NCBI GenBank assembly: GCA_026770575.1
Contig: MU657297.1
Span: forward strand, 100,491-111,572
DNA: 11,082 nt
Direction of reading: 5' to 3'
Origin: Pelagophyceae sp. CCMP2097
Taxonomy: Eukaryota; Sar; Pelagophyceae
The first letter of the stretch is position 1. Each line of letters begins with the position of its first letter. Position numbers and translations under genes: made by a program. Positions 8,301 through 11,082 of this stretch are shown piece by piece. The notes beneath the pieces are model-generated. The model made no database searches. It saw only the letters and a program-made list of their open reading frames with translations, and was not told where the DNA came from.

Positions 8301-10796
8301 TACGGTCAAGGCGACGCCGCCGCCGTCGCCTGCGATCGCCACGTTGCCGACGATGCGCACTACGGCGCCGCCGTCGGCCGCGGCGTCGAACGAGGCGCCG
8401 TCGTCGTCGAGGTGGAACTTCGCCGCGAGCGCGCCGTGCGCCGCGGCGGCGCTGACGCCGAGTACGCCGTACTCGTTGACCGCCTGCACGAACGTCAGCC
8501 GGTTGTCGACGGGCGATAAAATTGAGGCGCCGTGCGACGGGAGCGTCAGCGCCCAGGACCCCTCGAGCCAGCTCCGGCCGTTCACCGACGCGGCCCAGAG
8601 ATTGTAGCCGCCCGGCGGCAGGCACGCTTCGAAGTGCGTCGCAGCGCCATTATTTGGCCCCCAGTACACCGGCTCGCCTCGTGCGTCCTGCCCGGGGCCC
8701 GCCGGCGCGCCGTCGTAGTCGAACGAGACGGAGGCCTCTGCGGCGTCCAACGTGAGCGCGGCCGTCCAGTCGAGGATGACCTCGACGAAGGAGCACGACG
8801 CCGAGACATAGAGGTGCGACCCCTTGCCGCAAATTTCTACGGCCCCGCCGTCGACAGCGGCGACGTTGCCTCGCAGGAGCGTCGCGCGACCGAGGTGGAG
8901 CGCCGCGCCCGCGCCGACGGTTGCCGCGCCACCACCGCCACTGATGGCCACGTTGTTCGCGACGACGGCGTCCGCGACACCGACGGTCGACGTCGCGCGC
9001 AGTGCAAGGCCGCCGCCACCGCACGCGGCGACGTTGCGTTCGACGCGCGTCCCGCCGAACACTGCGAGCTTCGACGCCGCGCTCGTCGCAATGGCCCCGC
9101 CGTCGCCGCCGGCGGTGCTGTCCGAGAACGTCGATGCGTCGATCGAGGCCCGGCAGTCCTGGGCGAGGAAGAAGGCCCCGCCGTCGCCGGCGGCATGGCA
9201 CGCGGTGAAAACAGTCTGCTTGAGCGCGACCGAGACCCCCGTCGCAAATGTCGCAACGGCGCCGCCGGCCGCGCCTGCCGTGCAGTCAAAGAACCGCGAG
9301 TTTGTCAGCGTCGCGCTGCTTGCGGTGCCGAGCGCGAGACCGCCGCCGCCGCCCGTGGGTGCGGTGCAGCGCCGGAAGTCGACGGTTGCGAACGTGCCGC
9401 CGCCCGTGCTGCCCGTGTCCATATCGATGCCGCCGCCCCCGACGGTCGTCCCCACGCACCCGACAAAGGTGCTGTCGGACGCTTGAAGGACGGCGCCGTT
9501 TGAGATCTGCACGCCGCCGCCGGCATGCGCGGTGCAGTTCGCAAAGACGCATCGCCCCTCGAGGACTACGGTGCTGACGAAGTGGCCGAAGAGCCCACCG
9601 CCACGACCTCCCGCGTGCGACGTCGCGACGGCGCTCCCGCTCGACACCGTCATGACCTACAGGCGCAATGATCCCACGCTTGAAATCGCCGCTTGATCGA
9701 GCCTCTGAATCCGCTCGTGACGCACCGTGCCGCGCCCTATGTACGCGCCGCCGCCGTTGCCCCGCGCGGAGCACGCTTCGATGCGTGACGACTTGGCCAC
9801 CTCGAGCGTCCCCGTCTTTAAGACCGCGACGCCGCCGCCGGCGACCGAACTCGAGTTTTCGACCGTCGTCGCGTCTGTTAAAACGATCGTCGCTCGGTTA
9901 TGGCCGTAAAGCGAGCCGCCCGCCATCCCCGCGGCGTTACCGTCGAAGGACGACCGCGAAGCGCGGAGCGATGCCGCGGTCCACATGGCGACACCGCCTC
10001 CGGCCACGCCCGCGGCGCAGTTCTCGAGCGCGACGCGGTCCAGCGTAATAGCCGAACCTCCGGCGACGAAGATGCAGCCGCCGGCAAACACGTCGAAGCC
10101 GTCGCGCAGGATGACCGACGTCAGCGATACGAACGCTTGATTCATCACCGTGACGAGGCGGTGCGGCCCAGACGCCGGCGAGAGCACGGGCCGCGCCGGA
10201 CCGTCCGCGCCGACGAGGCGCACCGCGCCGACGAGGCGCACCGCGCGCGCCATCGTGGCGGCCTCGCCCAGGGCCATGTCGCCGCCGAGCGCCACTTTCG
10301 TGCACGGCGCGCCCGAGGCCAGCGCCGCGCGCAGCGCCGCTTCGGTGCTTATTTCCAAACTCGCGCCGCCGCCGCCGCCGTCGCAGGCGTCGACCGCCGG
10401 CGCGAAGTCGTCGGTCTCATCGCACAGCAGGCAGCCGGCGCAGTCGCAGGTCGCGTCGATACCGAGTCCCTCGGCGCGCTTCAGGTATTCGTTCGTCTCC
10501 AGGTCGACGCACGTCGCGCCGAGGGGGACGAACGCGTCGCAGCCCCCAGCGTCACCGAAGCACGACTGCGCGCAGCCGGGCGCCGCGTCCTCGAGAAGCT
10601 TGCGAACCGCTGGCCGGCAGTCCGCGCAGCCTTCACAGGCGCAGCCGTAGAGCGCGGCGGCTTGGAAGCATGCGGTCGCGGTCTCCTCGCACTGCAACCC
10701 TCGACACACGGCTTTGCAGGAGCCGTCGGGCCATGGCTCCGCGCCGCACGCCAGCGCGGCGGCGAGGGCCCCGAGGGCCCCGCGTCTCGCCCTCAT
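3113..10796 (-). CDS. Large mosaic surface protein: beta-helix ectodomain, multi-pass membrane core, RelSpo-like tail (3 exons)
   Basis: This is one spliced gene, not three. Exons 10796-9726, 9656-5583 and 5383-3113 join in phase 0 to about 2,471 codons. Both joins restore continuous domains: a beta-helix repeat at intron 1 and a membrane helix at intron 2. Domain order in residues (approximate): signal peptide 1-19; cysteine modules 27-60 and 75-125; beta-helix repeats 240-646; insert module 648-730; helix repeats 786-1006; second insert 1006-1135; short helix and Ig-like region 1161-1323; cysteine-rich 1336-1377 and 1417-1486; membrane helices 1489-1857; cytosolic tail to the end. The architecture matches polytopic beta-helix/cysteine-rich receptors that I recall from stramenopile algae (family knowledge, not searched). 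An orientation with the N-terminus outside is inferred from the signal peptide. Adhesion, sensing or channel activity are all possible; the ligand is unknown. No polyadenylation signal of AATAAA type is evident just past the stop. Confidence 0.8.
3315..3392 (-). repeat. In-frame tandem duplication of about 39 bp
   Basis: Two adjacent units of about 39 bp differ at few bases and encode two copies of GGADGDGAH[SP]FRV inside the RelSpo-like C-terminal region of the large protein. The length is a multiple of three, so the frame is kept. Confidence 0.75.
4294..4332 (-). repeat. 15-bp in-frame tandem repeat encoding basic/serine units
   Basis: The units GCAACGACTCGCGGC and GCAACGACCCGCGGC are adjacent, with a third partial copy. 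On the minus strand they encode the repeated SLRR(G/E) pattern, giving closely spaced RRGS and RRES sites in the cytosolic tail. Confidence 0.75.
5384..5582 (-). other. Intron 2 (about 199 nt; donor uncertain)
   Basis: The exon 2 frame runs to a stop at 5505, and the exon 3 frame opens right after an in-frame TAG that is also the best acceptor (GTTAG|GTG, ending at 5384). This forces phase 0. Phase-0 GT donors available are CTC|GTTCTC (5582), TAC|GTCATC (5573) and AGA|GTGCTG further down. The first gives TLLVLVVPASLALKL, which best fits an uninterrupted membrane helix; none matches a strong consensus. An 8-bp direct repeat CCCGCGTC lies on both sides of the region (just inside the donor end and just inside exon 3), so a repeat-flanked insertion origin is possible. 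That an intron exists is fairly secure; the exact donor is not. Confidence 0.55.
5583..9656 (-). CDS. Exon 2: main beta-helix, insert modules, cysteine-rich juxtamembrane region and first membrane helices
   Basis: This exon has 1,358 codons without a stop. It carries most of the roughly 22 GG-type repeats (for example TTVGGGGIDM, AAGDGGAFFL, AACGGGGLAL, VDAGNGGGIAV). Two related inserts break the helix. Each starts with a VI[LV]DW motif, then has an acidic stretch, a cysteine, G-x-Y and a tryptophan-glycine segment: residues about 648-730 and 1006-1135. An Ig/filamin-like strand region follows (about 1254-1323; AVLVDSYGQVV to GLPGDTHRLRF). Next are two cysteine-rich segments: CPVGF...CIPC...CVPCPRGAAC at 1336-1377, which is GCC2/GCC3- or ephrin-receptor-like, and GPLCALCDAGWF...CAKC near 1457-1484. 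Hydrophobic helices are near 1489-1516, 1536-1556, 1595-1624 and 1652-1675, with another possible near 1569. A 27-bp tandem duplication encodes the doubled LLINTT (residues about 1224-1238), each copy with an N-glycosylation sequon. The conserved-looking CGSDAYHTFEGAAATLL lies just before intron 2. Confidence 0.85.
7014..7060 (-). repeat. 27-bp-period in-frame tandem duplication
   Basis: The same 20 bases occur at 7014-7033 and 7041-7060. The encoded peptide is QLLINTTRCELLINTTFA, which duplicates an N-T-T glycosylation sequon in the ectodomain. Confidence 0.85.
9657..9725 (-). other. Intron 1 (69 nt, GT-AG)
   Basis: The minus-strand donor is ACG|GTGCGT at 9725 and the acceptor is CTGTAG|GTC ending at 9657. 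Read through, the frame leaves the glycine-repeat pattern and reaches a stop at 9657-9659. Spliced, it gives IGRGT-VMTVSSGSAV, which restores a normal beta-helix repeat with the next GGG at the expected spacing. GTGCGT is an acceptable donor and the phase is 0. The short length fits compact algal introns. The boundaries are inferred, since no transcript is available. Confidence 0.8.
9726..10796 (-). CDS. Exon 1: signal peptide, twin cysteine modules, start of beta-helix
   Basis: This exon has 357 codons. The reading frame is open further upstream, to 10886, but I chose the ATG at 10794-10796. It gives a textbook signal peptide: a basic n-region (MRARR), a hydrophobic core (GALGALAAALA), then CGAEPWP with cleavage likely near residue 17-19. 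Residues 27-60 and 75-125 are two cysteine-rich modules with a related end pattern (CACEGCADC and CDCAGCLLC), which suggests a duplicated extracellular domain. From about residue 240 there are repeats of 25-30 residues with the pattern [GN]-x-A-x-x-x-GGG-hydrophobic, for example AGVAGGGVAM, AGMAGGSLY and SSVAGGGVAV. These are typical of right-handed parallel beta-helices of the pectin-lyase/POMP type. An exact 18-bp tandem duplication encodes the doubled AVRLVG near residues 185-197. The exon ends inside a repeat (GGGAYIGRGT). Confidence 0.82.
10211..10246 (-). repeat. Exact 18-bp tandem duplication
   Basis: CGACGAGGCGCACCGCGC is present twice without a gap (10211-10228 and 10229-10246). It encodes the doubled AVRLVG in exon 1. 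The identity of the two copies suggests a recent slippage event. Confidence 0.9.
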
Positions 10797-10960
10797 GCCG
10801 TCGCCCTGCGCTTGAAGGGAATCGTACCCAGGGTGGATCTTACGCAAGGAATCGTACAATTGTACAGGCAACACTTCGCGCCTCACCGTAGAAACCTACT
10901 TTGACCTTGCATTCCCCAATTTTGGTCTTGCTCGATTAGCTCCAGTGATTGGCGTTTTCT
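10797..10960 (-). promoter_or_regulatory. Upstream region of the large gene
   Basis: This is the proximal 5' flank of the minus-strand start. It has the 10-mer GGAATCGTAC twice at a 30-bp spacing (10818-10827 and 10848-10857). The second copy overlaps a perfect 12-bp palindrome, GTACAATTGTAC (10854-10865). A CCAAT pentamer occurs on the minus strand near 10952-10948, about 155 bp before the ATG. No TATA box is clear. These are candidates only; the transcription start is unknown. Confidence 0.3.
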
Positions 10961-11082
10961 TATTACAAGAGCGCGCCGGAGGCACACGGAGGACCCGAAG
11001 GATACAGCCAAATCCCATTGCAATGCCCACGTAAATAATTGAAATTATTTAACTAATCGCTGAACTTTCAAATCCTCCTTAT
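10961..11082. repeat. Right copy of the exact 122-bp terminal direct repeat
   Basis: This copy is identical to positions 1-122. If the molecule is circular, the unique length is 10,960 bp and this block lies about 165 bp upstream of the start codon of the large minus-strand gene. It would then be part of that gene's promoter-proximal sequence. Confidence 0.95.

Noticed and set aside
8532..9503. 323-codon plus-strand open frame antisense to the beta-helix
   Set aside because: It mirrors the repeated GGC/GCC codons of the beta-helix; arginine-rich and without recognisable structure.
3113..10796. Three separate genes instead of one spliced gene
   Set aside because: The second and third frames lack signal peptides or sensible starts and begin inside a beta-helix repeat and a membrane helix; both junctions join in phase into continuous domains.

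Overview
The window looks like nuclear DNA of a GC-rich eukaryotic alga, most likely a stramenopile and possibly a pelagophyte such as an Aureococcus or Pelagomonas relative. This is inferred from the gene architecture, very alanine/arginine-rich GC-rich codon usage, a short GT-AG intron of 69 nt, and AT-rich spacer DNA. There are no prokaryotic operons and no rRNA, phage or CRISPR genes.

One large gene dominates. It lies on the minus strand from about 10796 (start) down to 3113 (stop), in three exons with two introns. The spliced protein is about 2,470 residues. In order it has a signal peptide, two small cysteine modules, about 22 glycine-rich right-handed beta-helix repeats interrupted by two related inserts, an Ig-like stretch, and two cysteine-rich juxtamembrane segments. 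After these come about nine or ten membrane helices and a long cytosolic tail. The tail holds a degenerate EF-hand-like stretch, a basic/serine phosphosite-like cluster and a C-terminal region resembling the RelA/SpoT nucleotidyltransferase fold. It reads as a cell-surface adhesion, sensor or channel-like protein; its actual function is unknown.

The remaining 3.1 kb (1-3112) plus the short segment 10797-10960 has no gene I can support. Positions 1-1000 are AT-rich and hold a tRNA-like/SINE-like element on the minus strand (about 122-298), a GACA-type tetranucleotide array, a 23-bp-arm hairpin, two copies of a 12-bp palindrome and a degenerate AAAACTCG-type array. Positions 1000-1980 are mixed composition with one nested hairpin. 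Positions 1983-2860 are GC-rich, with a 24-bp tandem repeat and open but broken frames that may be a decayed exon or gene.

The first 122 bases are repeated exactly as the last 122 (10961-11082). So either the molecule is circular or tandemly repeated with a 10,960-bp unit, or both contig ends fall in copies of one dispersed repeat. If it is circular, the AT-rich, repeat-dense block lies directly upstream of the large gene and would be its promoter region.
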